Shown: positions 19,780 through 27,463, counted from the first letter of the stretch. The stretch: 64,000 nt of DNA from Spirochaeta thermophila DSM 6578 (GCF_000184345.1 NC_017583.1:2356001-2420000); one strand, 5' to 3'. A program made the numbers and translations. Notes: generated by a model from the letters alone, not told the origin.

Positions 19780-20030
19780 TTAGACTCATCTCGATCATCC
19801 CCCCATTCTCTCAGGGGGTGACATTTTTATCGAGTCCTAGGGGTGACATTATTACTGAGTTTCAACAGCCCTTCGTCCTCCTTGGCGAAACCCTCTCGAG
19901 AACGAAACGCCCGCACCACCCACACTCATACCCCCACGGGACTGTAACATCGAGTGTTGAAAAAGGCGGGGAAAAAAGATAAGGGGTATCTCCCACCAAC
20001 ACACACTTACAGCTAAGGAGGAGATACCCC
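19708..20030. other. Non-coding junction of three IS ends
   Basis: No gene here. It holds the right end of the IS3 element (to 19779) with its TTAG repeat, the right end of ISNCY copy 1 (to 19867) with its 17-bp repeat (to 19884), 44 bases of old chromosomal sequence, the 9-bp repeat TACCCCCAC (19929-19937), and the left end of the IS256 element with the ribosome site AAGGAGG for its first reading frame. Confidence 0.85.
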
Positions 20031-20387
20031 ATGACACATGTACCTGCGACACACTCTACCCTTTCTCGCCTGATGAGGCAAGTGGAAGACCAGGTACGGG
20101 AGCACGTCCTCCAGACGTACAAGAGCTACCTGGAGCGCCTCCTTGAGGCACTCAGAGATGCGGTAGTGGGAAGAGACCGATATGCCAGAGGAGGTCCTGA
20201 GGACGTCTCCTACTACCGGTACGGCTACAGGAAGTGGAAGACCGTGCAGGTCCCATGGGGAACCCTTACTGAGGTACGCGTGCCGCGTATCCGTACCAGC
20301 TGCGGGAAAGAGGTGAGGCTGGTGACCTATGAGCACAGGCTCAAGGCCCTCACCGAGGAACTTCTGCTTGGGTATGTGGAGGGATGA
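20031..20387 (+). CDS. IS256-family transposase, N-terminal part
   Basis: 118 residues matching the DNA-binding N-terminal region of Mutator/IS256 transposases, with SYYRYGYRKWKTVQVPWGTLTEVRVPRIR. AAGGAGG lies 9 bases upstream. It stops at the TGA of an ATGA overlap, exactly where the C-terminal part starts one frame over. In other members one protein of about 400 residues covers both parts. Either one G has been lost from a GGG run near 20381, or the element uses stop-restart or -1 frameshifting. Alone this part lacks all catalytic residues. Confidence 0.85.
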   Translation: MTHVPATHSTLSRLMRQVEDQVREHVLQTYKSYLERLLEALRDAVVGRDRYARGGPEDVSYYRYGYRKWKTVQVPWGTLTEVRVPRIRTSCGKEVRLVTYEHRLKALTEELLLGYVEG

Positions 20388-21259
20388 GTGCGCGGACGTG
20401 GACCATTCTCTTACGGGAGCTGGGGATAGGAGAGGCTCACCCGCAGACCCTGCTGAGGCTCATCAGACGTCTTCGCGAAGAGAAAGAGCGGTGGCGGAAG
20501 CGGCCCCTCAGCGGGGTGAAGGCCCTTGTGCTGGATGGGGTATGGGCCAAGAGGCGGGGGAGCGATCAGAAGAAGCTGGTGGTCTTAAGTGCCGTGGGGG
20601 TGAAGGAGGACGGGACACACGAGCTGCTTGACTGGATCGTTGCAGCGCGTGAGGACCGAGCGAGCTACGAGCGACTCCTTACCGGGCTCTACGAGCGGGG
20701 GCTTGAGGAGGTGGAGCTGGTGGTGGCCGATGAGGCAGAAGGCATCTGGCAGGCGGTGGAGACCGTGTATCCCGAGGCGAAAAAGCAGATATGTCTGTGG
20801 CACCTGCAGCGGACGCTTGAACAGAAGCTCCTGCAGGATATGGGGGAACGGAAGGGGAAGAACGCAGACCTCCAGAAGGAGAGGCGAGCTTTTCGAGCGG
20901 AGTACTGGAAGCTCTTTGAGGCAGGAGGGAAGGAGGAGGCAGAGGGTGCGTGTGAGGCATTCGTGAAGAAGTGGGCGCCGAAGGCTCCCCGGATGACGGC
21001 CGCCCTCCTGTGGCGGAAGGAGCGGCTCTTCTCCTATCTGGAGTTACCCTATGCGTGGAAGAAGAAGGTGAGGACGAGCAACCTTGCGGAGAACCTGGTT
21101 CGGCACATGAGGAGCTTTCTGCGACGGTATCCCGGGTATATGAGTCTTGCCCATGCGGATGAGGTGGTAGGCCTCTACGTGGTGGGCATGCAGGTGATAC
21201 AAGAGGTGGGGAGACGCACCCCTTATCAGCTCCAGCGTAATTTCAACACTCCCCCTTGA
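20384..21259 (+). CDS. IS256-family transposase, catalytic part
   Basis: 291 residues with the DDE core of IS256 transposases: first Asp in ALVLDGVWAK, second in LVVADEAEG, Cys/His motif ICLWHLQRTLEQK, and Glu in TSNLAENLVRHMRSF. Its ATG overlaps the stop of the N-terminal part (ATGA), so translation could couple, or the full protein could form by frameshift. The break is the only defect I see in the element. Confidence 0.85.
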   Translation: MSARTWTILLRELGIGEAHPQTLLRLIRRLREEKERWRKRPLSGVKALVLDGVWAKRRGSDQKKLVVLSAVGVKEDGTHELLDWIVAAREDRASYERLLTGLYERGLEEVELVVADEAEGIWQAVETVYPEAKKQICLWHLQRTLEQKLLQDMGERKGKNADLQKERRAFRAEYWKLFEAGGKEEAEGACEAFVKKWAPKAPRMTAALLWRKERLFSYLELPYAWKKKVRTSNLAENLVRHMRSFLRRYPGYMSLAHADEVVGLYVVGMQVIQEVGRRTPYQLQRNFNTPP

Positions 21260-21278
21260 CAGTGCCTACCCCCACAGC

Positions 21279-21307
21279 TTGCTTTTTTGTACCCGTATTA
21301 TTATGAT
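21279..21307 (+). promoter_or_regulatory. Promoter of NtrC-type regulator gene
   Basis: TTGCTT (21279-21284), 17-base spacer, TATGAT (21302-21307). The right target repeat of the IS256 element ends at 21275, three bases before the -35 box, so the insertion left the promoter intact. Confidence 0.65.
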
Positions 21308-21310
21308 AAA

Positions 21311-21327
21311 TTATGCATTTTGCATAA
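21311..21327 (+). promoter_or_regulatory. 17-bp palindrome over the predicted transcription start
   Basis: TTATGCATTTTGCATAA consists of perfect 7-bp arms with a 3-bp spacer, starting four bases after the -10 box of the downstream regulator gene. Its position suggests a repressor operator, perhaps autoregulatory. I did not see the same palindrome elsewhere in the window. Confidence 0.5.
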
Positions 21328-21363
21328 CATCCATCATCGTGCATAGCATAGAAGGGCGGCCCA

Positions 21364-22785
21364 ATGGGAACCACCACGACCGAAGACAAAGAATACATCC
21401 TCCTCGTAGACGACGATGAGACCATCCTCACCCGCTACCAGCTCATGCTCGAACACGAAGGCTACACCGACTACATCCTCTGCAGCAATCCCCTCGAGGT
21501 GGAAGAGATCCTCGCCACCAAGGCCATACAGGTCGTACTCCTCGACCTGGTCATGCCCCACAAGGACGGATTCCAGATCCTCTCCCTCATCAAGGAACAC
21601 TATCCCCACATCCCGGTCATCATCGTCACAGGAGAGGACTCGCCCGACAAGGTGGTGAAGGCCATGAAGCTGGGCGCCCTCGACTACATCACCAAGCCCA
21701 TCTCCTCCTCCCGCTTCTTCACCTCGCTCAAGAACGCCCTCGAGATGCGCGAGCTCCACCATGAGGTCGCCACCCTCTCCACCCGCGTCCAGCAACGCCC
21801 CGAGATTCCACCCGAATTCACGAACATCATCACCCGTGACCCCGTGATGCTCTCCATCTTCTCCTATGCCAAGGCCATCGCCCCCAGCCCCAAACCCGTC
21901 CTCATCACCGGTGAGAGCGGCACAGGGAAGGAACTCCTCGCCCGCGCGATCCACGCCGCGAGCACGAGAGAAGGCCCCCTCGTCACGGTGAACGTGGCGG
22001 GTCTGGACGACACCCTGTTCTCCGACACCCTCTTCGGCCACAAAAAGGGCGCCTACACCGGCGCCGAGAGCGACCGCCCGGGCCTCATAGAACGGGCCAG
22101 GAACGGGACCCTCTTCCTGGACGAGATAGGAGAGCTGAGCATCCCCTCCCAGATCAAACTCCTGCGACTCCTGCAGGAAGGCGAGTACTATCCCTTAGGT
22201 GAGGACAACCCCCGAAAGACGAATGCCCGCGTCATCGCCGCCACCTGTGCCGACCTCGAGGCCAAACAGGAAGAGGGCACGTTCCGGAAGGACCTCTACT
22301 ACCGCCTCATGACCCACCACATCCACCTCCCCCCCCTGAGGGAGCGCCGGGGTGACATTCCCCTTTTAGTAGAAGCCTTCATCACTCAGGCCGCCCGGGA
22401 ACTCGGTCGTACTCCCCCCGCCGTCCCTCCACAACTCTACGACACCCTCTCATCCTACCCATTCCCCGGCAATGTACGAGAGCTCCAGTCCCTCATCTTC
22501 GACGCGGTCTCCCGATCCACCGAGCCCCTCTTGGCCATGCAACCCATCCTCAGGTACATACAGAGCCGGCAGAAGGAACCCTACACACCCACCACCCCGA
22601 TCCATGAGATCACCTACGAAACCATCGTCTCCTGCTTTGGCAGGTTCCCCACCATCGATGAGATGGAAAAACTCCTCATCCGGGAAGCCCTCAAACGCAC
22701 CGACGGCAACCAGTCGGCTGCAGCCCAGATACTGGGAATCTCCCAGTCCACCCTGAGCAGGCGGCTCAAGAAGGAACCTCTGTAA
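21364..22785 (+). CDS. Sigma-54-dependent response regulator (NtrC family)
   Basis: A 473-residue three-domain activator. Receiver domain about 11-125 has the acidic pocket DDD at 16-18 and the phospho-acceptor D61 in LLDLVMP. The AAA+ domain (about 150-385) has Walker A GESGTGKE at 183-190, the sigma-54 loop GAYTGA at 229-234 (Y for the commoner F), and FLDEIGEL as Walker B. A Fis-type helix-turn-helix ends the protein (DGNQSAAAQILGISQSTLSRRLKK). No histidine kinase gene is adjacent, so the partner is elsewhere. A weak ribosome site GAAGGGCGG precedes the ATG. Target genes are unknown; I saw no clear -24/-12 promoter nearby. Confidence 0.95.
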   Translation: MGTTTTEDKEYILLVDDDETILTRYQLMLEHEGYTDYILCSNPLEVEEILATKAIQVVLLDLVMPHKDGFQILSLIKEHYPHIPVIIVTGEDSPDKVVKAMKLGALDYITKPISSSRFFTSLKNALEMRELHHEVATLSTRVQQRPEIPPEFTNIITRDPVMLSIFSYAKAIAPSPKPVLITGESGTGKELLARAIHAASTREGPLVTVNVAGLDDTLFSDTLFGHKKGAYTGAESDRPGLIERARNGTLFLDEIGELSIPSQIKLLRLLQEGEYYPLGEDNPRKTNARVIAATCADLEAKQEEGTFRKDLYYRLMTHHIHLPPLRERRGDIPLLVEAFITQAARELGRTPPAVPPQLYDTLSSYPFPGNVRELQSLIFDAVSRSTEPLLAMQPILRYIQSRQKEPYTPTTPIHEITYETIVSCFGRFPTIDEMEKLLIREALKRTDGNQSAAAQILGISQSTLSRRLKKEPL

Positions 22786-22803
22786 GAACCCCTTCCCTCC
22801 TGC

Positions 22804-22809
22804 TATACT
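22804..22809 (+). promoter_or_regulatory. Extended -10 box of rlmI, predicted leaderless
   Basis: TGCTATACT holds TATACT at 22804-22809 with the extended TGC. Seven bases later is the ATG at 22817. No ribosome site is visible and the -35 region is weak. Confidence 0.5.
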
Positions 22810-22816
22810 GGACCGC

Positions 22817-24004
22817 ATGATGAATCCTTCCGTGATCATACGAAGCTCCAGACTCGACTCGATCCGCAGGCGCCACCCCTGGGTCTTCTCCGGCGCGATC
22901 GCACGAACCGAAGGAGCCCCTACACCCGGCGACATCGTCACCCTCCGCAGTGAGGAAGGGCATTACCTCGGCATCGGCACCTACGAAGGCGGGAACATCG
23001 CGGTACGCATCCTCTCCTTCGACGAGGAGGAGATCGACGCATCGTTCTGGCACCGCCGCCTCGAGGCCGCCTTCGCCAGACGCCGCGCCCTCGGGCTCAC
23101 CGACTCCCCGGAGACTACCGCCTACCGACTCGTACACGGCGGAGGCGACGACATCCCCGGCCTCATCCTCGACTACTACGACGGTGTGGTGGTATTCCAG
23201 ACCCACTCCATAGGGGTGCACCGGCACCGGGAATCCATCGTGGAGGCCCTGCAGACCCTCTACGGGCACCACCTCAAGGCCGTCTACGACAAGAGCAGGG
23301 CCACCCTCCCCCCCTCCTACGAGATGGAGAACGGCTACCTCTACCGGAACGGGGAGCTCTCCCTCCCCTGGGGGATCCGTGAGCACGGGCTCCGCTTCCT
23401 GGTGGACTGGGAAGAGGGGCAGAAGACCGGCTTCTACCTCGACCAGAGGGACAACCGCGCCCTCGTGGCACGGCTCGCCGAAGGAAGACGCGTGCTCAAC
23501 GGTTTCTCCTACACAGGAGGCTTCACCCTCAACGCCCTCGCTGGGGGAGCGGCCCACGTCACCTCGGTGGACCGATCGGACAAGGCCCTCACACTCCTCG
23601 AACGCAACCTCGCGCTCAACGACCTCCCCTCCGAACGCCATACCTCGATCTGCGAGGAGGTGCTCCCCTACCTCAAGGAACACGGCCACGAGTACGACCT
23701 CATCATCCTCGATCCCCCCGCCTTCGCGAAACACGTACAGCACCGGCACAAGGCCATCATCGCCTACAAACACCTCAACAAACACGCCCTCAGGACCGTC
23801 AGACCCGGGGGGATCGTGATCACCTTTTCCTGCAGCCAGGTGGTCGAACTCCCCCACTTCGTGGGCGCAGTGCGCGCCGCAGCCATCGACGTGGGCCGCA
23901 GAGTTACCATCATCGGTACCCTCCACCAGCCGCCCGACCACCCGGTCAACATCTACCAACCCGAGAGCGAGTACCTCAAGGGACTGGTCCTCTACGTGGA
24001 ATAG
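22817..24004 (+). CDS. rlmI: RlmI-like 23S rRNA (cytosine-5) methyltransferase
   Basis: A 395-residue COG1092-type SAM methyltransferase. The N-terminal PUA-like region (about 1-80, with HPWVFSGAI and GDIVTLRSEEG) binds RNA. A middle linker is followed by a Rossmann-fold domain with VLNGFSYTGGFTLNALAGGA (SAM site), DPPAFAKH (motif IV) and TFSCSQ with the expected catalytic Cys. It probably methylates large-subunit rRNA; target base and position are inferred only from family. It stands alone between the NtrC regulator and the leucine attenuator. The start is placed at the first ATG of ATGATG, seven bases after a TATACT box. Confidence 0.88.
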   Translation: MMNPSVIIRSSRLDSIRRRHPWVFSGAIARTEGAPTPGDIVTLRSEEGHYLGIGTYEGGNIAVRILSFDEEEIDASFWHRRLEAAFARRRALGLTDSPETTAYRLVHGGGDDIPGLILDYYDGVVVFQTHSIGVHRHRESIVEALQTLYGHHLKAVYDKSRATLPPSYEMENGYLYRNGELSLPWGIREHGLRFLVDWEEGQKTGFYLDQRDNRALVARLAEGRRVLNGFSYTGGFTLNALAGGAAHVTSVDRSDKALTLLERNLALNDLPSERHTSICEEVLPYLKEHGHEYDLIILDPPAFAKHVQHRHKAIIAYKHLNKHALRTVRPGGIVITFSCSQVVELPHFVGAVRAAAIDVGRRVTIIGTLHQPPDHPVNIYQPESEYLKGLVLYVE

Positions 24005-24048
24005 GTTGGAATGCGACCGAGATAGGAATCAGCACATTCGGCCAGGGG

Positions 24049-24076
24049 TTGACATTTCCTCGGAATGGGGTACATT
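24049..24076 (+). promoter_or_regulatory. Promoter of the leucine leader and leuA
   Basis: Consensus TTGACA (24049-24054), 16-base spacer, TACATT (24071-24076). Transcription should start close to 24083, the first base of the leader-peptide ATG, so the leader peptide would be translated from a leaderless RNA. Confidence 0.75.
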
Positions 24077-24082
24077 AGTCGT

Positions 24083-24178
24083 ATGATGAACTCTGGACTC
24101 TCGCGGATCCTCGGCCTCCTCCTTAGCCTTCTCCTCCTTCTCGGCACCCGCGGTGCAGGGGGCCTGGAACCCGCGTGA
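24083..24178 (+). CDS. leuL: Leucine-rich leader peptide of leuA attenuator
   Basis: A 31-residue peptide starting MMNSG with 11 leucines, most of them in two runs (LGLLL and LLLLL) at positions 10-20. The leucine codons are CTC, CTT and CTG. The stop lies 19 bases before an intrinsic terminator that precedes leuA by 28 bases. Leucine starvation would stall the ribosome on the Leu runs and free the antiterminator segment. It could be mistaken for a signal peptide, but the tail is only 11 residues, with no mature protein. It has no ribosome site; start ATGATG lies 6 bases after the -10 box. Confidence 0.85.
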   Translation: MMNSGLSRILGLLLSLLLLLGTRGAGGLEPA

Positions 24179-24230
24179 GGATACGGGGTTCGGGAAGGCC
24201 CGCTGCACCGGAAGGTGCGGCGGGCTTTTT
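24152..24230 (+). promoter_or_regulatory. Leucine transcription attenuator (alternative RNA hairpins)
   Basis: Terminator: arms 24198-24209 and 24214-24225 form a 12-bp stem with one G-U pair and loop GGAA, followed by TTTTT (24226-24230). Competing antiterminator: 24152-24164 (GGTGCAGGGGGCC) pairs with 24197-24209 (GGCCCGCTGCACC) in 7 plus 5 bp with one mismatch, removing the 5' arm of the terminator. A pause hairpin GAACCC/GGGTTC (24167-24192) lies between. The leader stop codon (24176-24178) sits inside the pause hairpin, so a ribosome that finishes the peptide would cover part of this region and permit termination. Confidence 0.85.
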
Positions 24231-24258
24231 CATTATACCACACTCAAAGGAGATGGAT

Positions 24259-25920
24259 ATGAAGAACGCACACAAGTACCGACCATTCCCCTTCCGGGTC
24301 TCTCTCCCCGACAGGACGTGGCCCGACAAGCAGATCACCGCTCCACCTGCATGGTGCAGCGTGGATCTCCGCGACGGCAACCAGGCCCTCCCTGTCCCCA
24401 TGAACGTGGACCAGAAACTCGAGTTCTTCAAGCTCCTCTGTGACACGGGGTTCAAGGAGATCGAGGTCGGCTTCCCCTCCGCCTCACAGATAGAGTACGA
24501 CTTCACCCGTCAGCTCATAGAGGAGCATCTCATCCCCGACGATGTGTACATCCAGGTCCTCACCCAGGCACGCCCACACCTCATCGACCGCACCGTGGAG
24601 GCCGTGCAGGGGGCGAAGAAGGTCATCCTCCACATGTATGTGGCCACGTCGGTGATGCACAGGACCATCGTCTTCAAACGCTCCAAGGAAGAGGTGAAGA
24701 AGATCGCGGTGGACGGCACCCTCTACATGAAGTCCCTCCTCCCCCGCCTCTCGGGAACCGAGGTGGTGTACGAGTTCTCTCCGGAAGCCTTCAACATGAC
24801 CGAGCCAGAGTTCGCCCTGGAGGTGTGTGAGGCCGTGGTGGAGGCATGGAACCCGAAAGAGGTGGGAGGCAAGGTTATCCTCAACCTCCCCGCCACGGTG
24901 GAAGGCTCCACGCCCAATGTGTACGCCGACCAGATCGAGTGGTTCTGCCGGAATTTCTCGAGGCGGGACGAGGTGATCATCAGCGTACACACCCACAACG
25001 ACCGTGACACCGGTGTCGCTGCCACCGAGCTCGCCCTGCTGGCCGGTGCCGAACGGGTGGAAGGAACGCTCTTCGGTAACGGCGAGCGAACCGGAAACCT
25101 CGACATCGTGGCGGTCGCCCTCAACATGTATGCGGAGGGAGTGGATCCGGGCCTCGACCTCTCGGACCTGCCGCGGATCAGGAGTGTGTACGAGCGCTGT
25201 ACCGGCATGACCATCCATCCAAGGCACCCATACGCCGGTGACCTCGTCTTCACCGCCTTCTCCGGTTCGCACCAGGACGCCATCAAGAAGGCCATGGACC
25301 TCCTCAAGACCGAGAAGAAGGACTACTGGGAAGTCCCCTACCTCCCCATCGACCCCATGGACATAGGCCGCAGTTACAAGGCCATCATCCGCATCAACAG
25401 CCAGAGCGGAAAGGGTGGGGTCTCCTACATCCTCCAGGAGGAGTTCGGCCTCGAGATCCCCAAGGGTATGCACCCCGAGGTGGGGAAAAAGGTGAACGAG
25501 GTCTCGGACGCCCTCGTGCGGGAGCTCTCGCCTCAGGAGGTCTACGAGGTCTTCGAGAAGCACTTCCTCAATCTCTCCGATCCATACGACCTGGTATCCT
25601 ACAAGATCGAGACCGAGGGGAAGACCGTGCACGTCACCGCCCGGGTGAAGGAACACGGCGAGGAGAAGGTGCTCACAGGCACCGGAAACGGCCCCATCGA
25701 CGCCTTCGTCCATGCGATGAAGGGCCAGGGGTGGAACGATTTCGAGATCACCGACTATCACGAACAGGCACTCGGCAAGGGTTCGGACACCGAGGCGGTG
25801 GCCTATATCCGGATCACGAGGGATGGACGGGACTACTGGGGGGCCGGCCGACACACCGACACCATCGCCGCGAGCATTCACGCCCTCCTGAGCGCCTACA
25901 ACAGAGTGTACACGAAGTGA
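24259..25920 (+). CDS. leuA: 2-isopropylmalate synthase
   Basis: A 553-residue enzyme that condenses acetyl-CoA with 2-oxoisovalerate, the first committed step of leucine synthesis. I chose ATG 24259 over 24253 because AAAGGAG then has a normal 6-base spacing. The HMGL-like barrel has DLRDGNQAL (catalytic Arg and metal Asp) near residue 40 and the metal motif HTHNDRDTG near 240. The C-terminal LeuA dimer domain (about 420-553) normally binds leucine for feedback inhibition. It belongs to the longer class typical of yeast-like and actinobacterial LeuA. Expression is under the attenuator just upstream. leuCD lie 12 kb away. Confidence 0.95.
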   Translation: MKNAHKYRPFPFRVSLPDRTWPDKQITAPPAWCSVDLRDGNQALPVPMNVDQKLEFFKLLCDTGFKEIEVGFPSASQIEYDFTRQLIEEHLIPDDVYIQVLTQARPHLIDRTVEAVQGAKKVILHMYVATSVMHRTIVFKRSKEEVKKIAVDGTLYMKSLLPRLSGTEVVYEFSPEAFNMTEPEFALEVCEAVVEAWNPKEVGGKVILNLPATVEGSTPNVYADQIEWFCRNFSRRDEVIISVHTHNDRDTGVAATELALLAGAERVEGTLFGNGERTGNLDIVAVALNMYAEGVDPGLDLSDLPRIRSVYERCTGMTIHPRHPYAGDLVFTAFSGSHQDAIKKAMDLLKTEKKDYWEVPYLPIDPMDIGRSYKAIIRINSQSGKGGVSYILQEEFGLEIPKGMHPEVGKKVNEVSDALVRELSPQEVYEVFEKHFLNLSDPYDLVSYKIETEGKTVHVTARVKEHGEEKVLTGTGNGPIDAFVHAMKGQGWNDFEITDYHEQALGKGSDTEAVAYIRITRDGRDYWGAGRHTDTIAASIHALLSAYNRVYTK

Positions 25921-25933
25921 TCCGATCCATCGG

Positions 25934-25960
25934 TCGGGCGCCGCAGCACGCGGCGCCCGA
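25934..25960 (+). terminator. GC-rich hairpin after leuA
   Basis: An 11-bp perfect stem (TCGGGCGCCGC with GCGGCGCCCGA) and 5-base loop begin 13 bases after the leuA stop. The tail TCTCTCTCC is not a clean T-run. It lies between convergent genes and may serve either strand. Confidence 0.55.
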
Positions 25961-26011
25961 TCTCTCTCCGGGGCTGTCGCGTTCGGATGGGTTTTTCCCG
26001 CCGAGGTACGC

Positions 26012-26797
26012 CTACTCCAGTGCCTTCACGAGGAGCGGTCTTGCATCCGTCCCGTAGTCGAGAAGCTCACAGGTCACCCGCTCACCGTCAGCAGTGGTGC
26101 CCGTCCACTTCACCACTCCACCCGGTACGCTCTGCACGAGCCACCAGTCGCTCACGTCCCCACCCGGGATCGTGTACCTGAGGTGCCGCGCCGTGAAGCT
26201 CCCCGCGGGAACGGTGATCCGCTCCGTTCCTACCACCGCGCCCTCGATACTCTCTTCGGTGAGATCCACCGTCCCCACCTGGACCCATGTCCCCTTCTCC
26301 ACCGGAACCTCGCCTTCGGTTCCCTCGGGATCCCGCGCGAGGAGTCTCAGGAGCTCCTCCGCCTCAGGGTCGACGAGTCCCTCGAAGATCCACTCCTCAG
26401 CCTCGCTTTCGTACCTCACCCGCCACCACTCCTTCCCGTCGTCCCTCCGCCCGAGGAGGGCCCTCTGGGCGGTGAGTTCATCCCCCTCAGAGGTGGTAAT
26501 GCGGAACGATACCCATTCGCCGGGGGCGAACCCCCGCTGCCCCAGCCAGTACCCTCCGAGGCTGAAGGTGTAGGCGAAGGCCACCTGTGCCTGCATCGTA
26601 GCGAGACCATACCACTGGGGGCCGATCACCCCGGGCGGCTCTTCCTCGGCCTCCATCTCACCGGTCTCCTCGGACCCTGCGATGCTGCGTGCGATACCCT
26701 CCGATATCCCCTCTCTCAGCGCGCTTCCCACTGTGGAACACGAGCCCAGAAGCAAGACTACCCAGACAAGGAGGCCCATCATCACGATCGATCTCAT
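26012..26797 (-). CDS. Predicted lipoprotein of unknown function
   Basis: 261 residues. The start ATG at 26797 has AGGAGGTG at the right distance; a GTG two codons earlier is less likely. A hydrophobic core (VMMGLLVWVVLLLG) ends in a lipobox GSC at about residue 20. The rest is acidic with mixed beta-strand character, including VGTERITVPAGSFTARHLRY, which resembles the repeated strand patterns of DUF-type lipoproteins that carry a lipid or sugar in a beta-barrel. No catalytic motif is visible. It is convergent with leuA and lies 63 bases downstream of the Hsp20 gene on the same strand, so the two could share a transcript. Confidence 0.75.
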   Translation of the reverse strand: MRSIVMMGLLVWVVLLLGSCSTVGSALREGISEGIARSIAGSEETGEMEAEEEPPGVIGPQWYGLATMQAQVAFAYTFSLGGYWLGQRGFAPGEWVSFRITTSEGDELTAQRALLGRRDDGKEWWRVRYESEAEEWIFEGLVDPEAEELLRLLARDPEGTEGEVPVEKGTWVQVGTVDLTEESIEGAVVGTERITVPAGSFTARHLRYTIPGGDVSDWWLVQSVPGGVVKWTGTTADGERVTCELLDYGTDARPLLVKALE

Positions 26798-26860
26798 GAT
26801 CACCTCCTCTCTTCGGGAAGGGATTACCGGTTCCAGTATACCACGGGTTCAGGGATTCCG

Positions 26861-27397
26861 CTACGCTCGATCCTCAGCAGGCGTGGCGATCTTGATCTTC
26901 TTCTGCTTCACCTTCTGCGCCACCATGGGGACCTCGACCCTGAGGATGCCCTGGTGGTAGAAGGCCTTCACCCTGTCGTGATCGAAGACGTCGGAGGGGA
27001 TGTAGTAGCGGGCCTCCACCGGCTGTCCGAGGGAAAACCCCTTGCGATAGAAGTAGGCCCTCTCCTTCCGGGGATCGTCCTCCCTCTTGCCCACCGAGAG
27101 TACGAGGTATTCGCCCTTGAACTCGAGATCGATGTCCTCCTGGCCGCACCCGGGGACGAGGAACTCGAGGACCAGCGTGTTCTCCTCGGTGAGATAGATG
27201 TTGGACAGGAGCCCCTCCACCCTGGGAAATCTGAGATCGGGACGGTCCGCTGCCTCCTCTCCATGGAGGTGGGAAAAGGTACGCTGGACCTCCTCGGCCC
27301 CTGTCTTGAGGTTCTCCTCGAGCACCTCCATGAAGACCTTCGTGGCCTTCTTGATGTCCTCGGCCACCTTGTCGAAGTCGATCTCTATCTTGGCCAT
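26861..27397 (-). CDS. Hsp20/alpha-crystallin family small heat shock protein
   Basis: A 178-residue chaperone-like protein. I start at MAKIEIDFDK (27397) with GGGAGGG upstream. The N-terminal 60 residues are helical and acidic. The alpha-crystallin beta-sandwich runs from about 70 to 165 (VPGCGQEDIDLEFKGEYLVLSVG ... YYIPSDVFDHDRVKAFYHQGILRVEVP); GILRVEVP corresponds to the conserved GVL motif of the family. The C-terminal IKIATPA replaces the usual I-x-I tail motif. It probably keeps unfolding proteins soluble at high temperature. The gene is 66 bases downstream of a chemoreceptor on the same strand. Confidence 0.85.
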   Translation of the reverse strand: MAKIEIDFDKVAEDIKKATKVFMEVLEENLKTGAEEVQRTFSHLHGEEAADRPDLRFPRVEGLLSNIYLTEENTLVLEFLVPGCGQEDIDLEFKGEYLVLSVGKREDDPRKERAYFYRKGFSLGQPVEARYYIPSDVFDHDRVKAFYHQGILRVEVPMVAQKVKQKKIKIATPAEDRA

Positions 27398-27463
27398 AGG
27401 CCCTCCCTTGTGTGGATCCTCTCCTAATAAGATAGCGAGGAAGGAGGGAAAGAGCAAACCTTT

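Larger units (their letters stand above)
17264..19867 (-). mobile_element. ISNCY (IS1202-like) element, copy 1, interrupted by IS3
   Basis: Ends read TGTCAAGACTCG on the left and, inverted, TGTTGAAACTCAG on the right. A 17-bp target duplication GCCCTTCGTCCTCCTTG flanks it (17247-17263 and 19868-19884). Subtracting the inserted IS3 (1288 bp) and its 4-bp duplication leaves 1312 bp, exactly the length of copy 2 at 34934. Short ATGTCACCC boxes recur near both ends, likely transposase sites. Long target duplications suit the IS1202 group. Confidence 0.9.
19938..21266 (+). mobile_element. IS256-family insertion sequence
   Basis: A 1329-bp element flanked by the direct repeat TACCCCCAC (19929-19937 and 21267-21275), a 9-bp duplication that suits the family. 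Imperfect terminal inverted repeats share GG, ACTGT and AGTGTTGAAA. The transposase is split into two overlapping frames. The outer right end contains TTGACA facing outward, but no -10 lies at a suitable distance. Confidence 0.9.

Noticed and set aside
21256-21290. Hybrid promoter from outward TTGACA in the IS256 right end
   Set aside because: At 16-18 bases downstream only TTGCTT-like sequence is found, not a -10. The NtrC gene has its own promoter further on.
24083-24178. Leader frame as a signal peptide or small membrane protein
   Set aside because: The sequence is hydrophobic, but two Leu runs, stop, pause hairpin, antiterminator and terminator all before leuA explain it better.
24083-24258. 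T-box or leucine riboswitch before leuA
   Set aside because: No T-box sequence or specifier loop; the leader peptide arrangement accounts for the structure.
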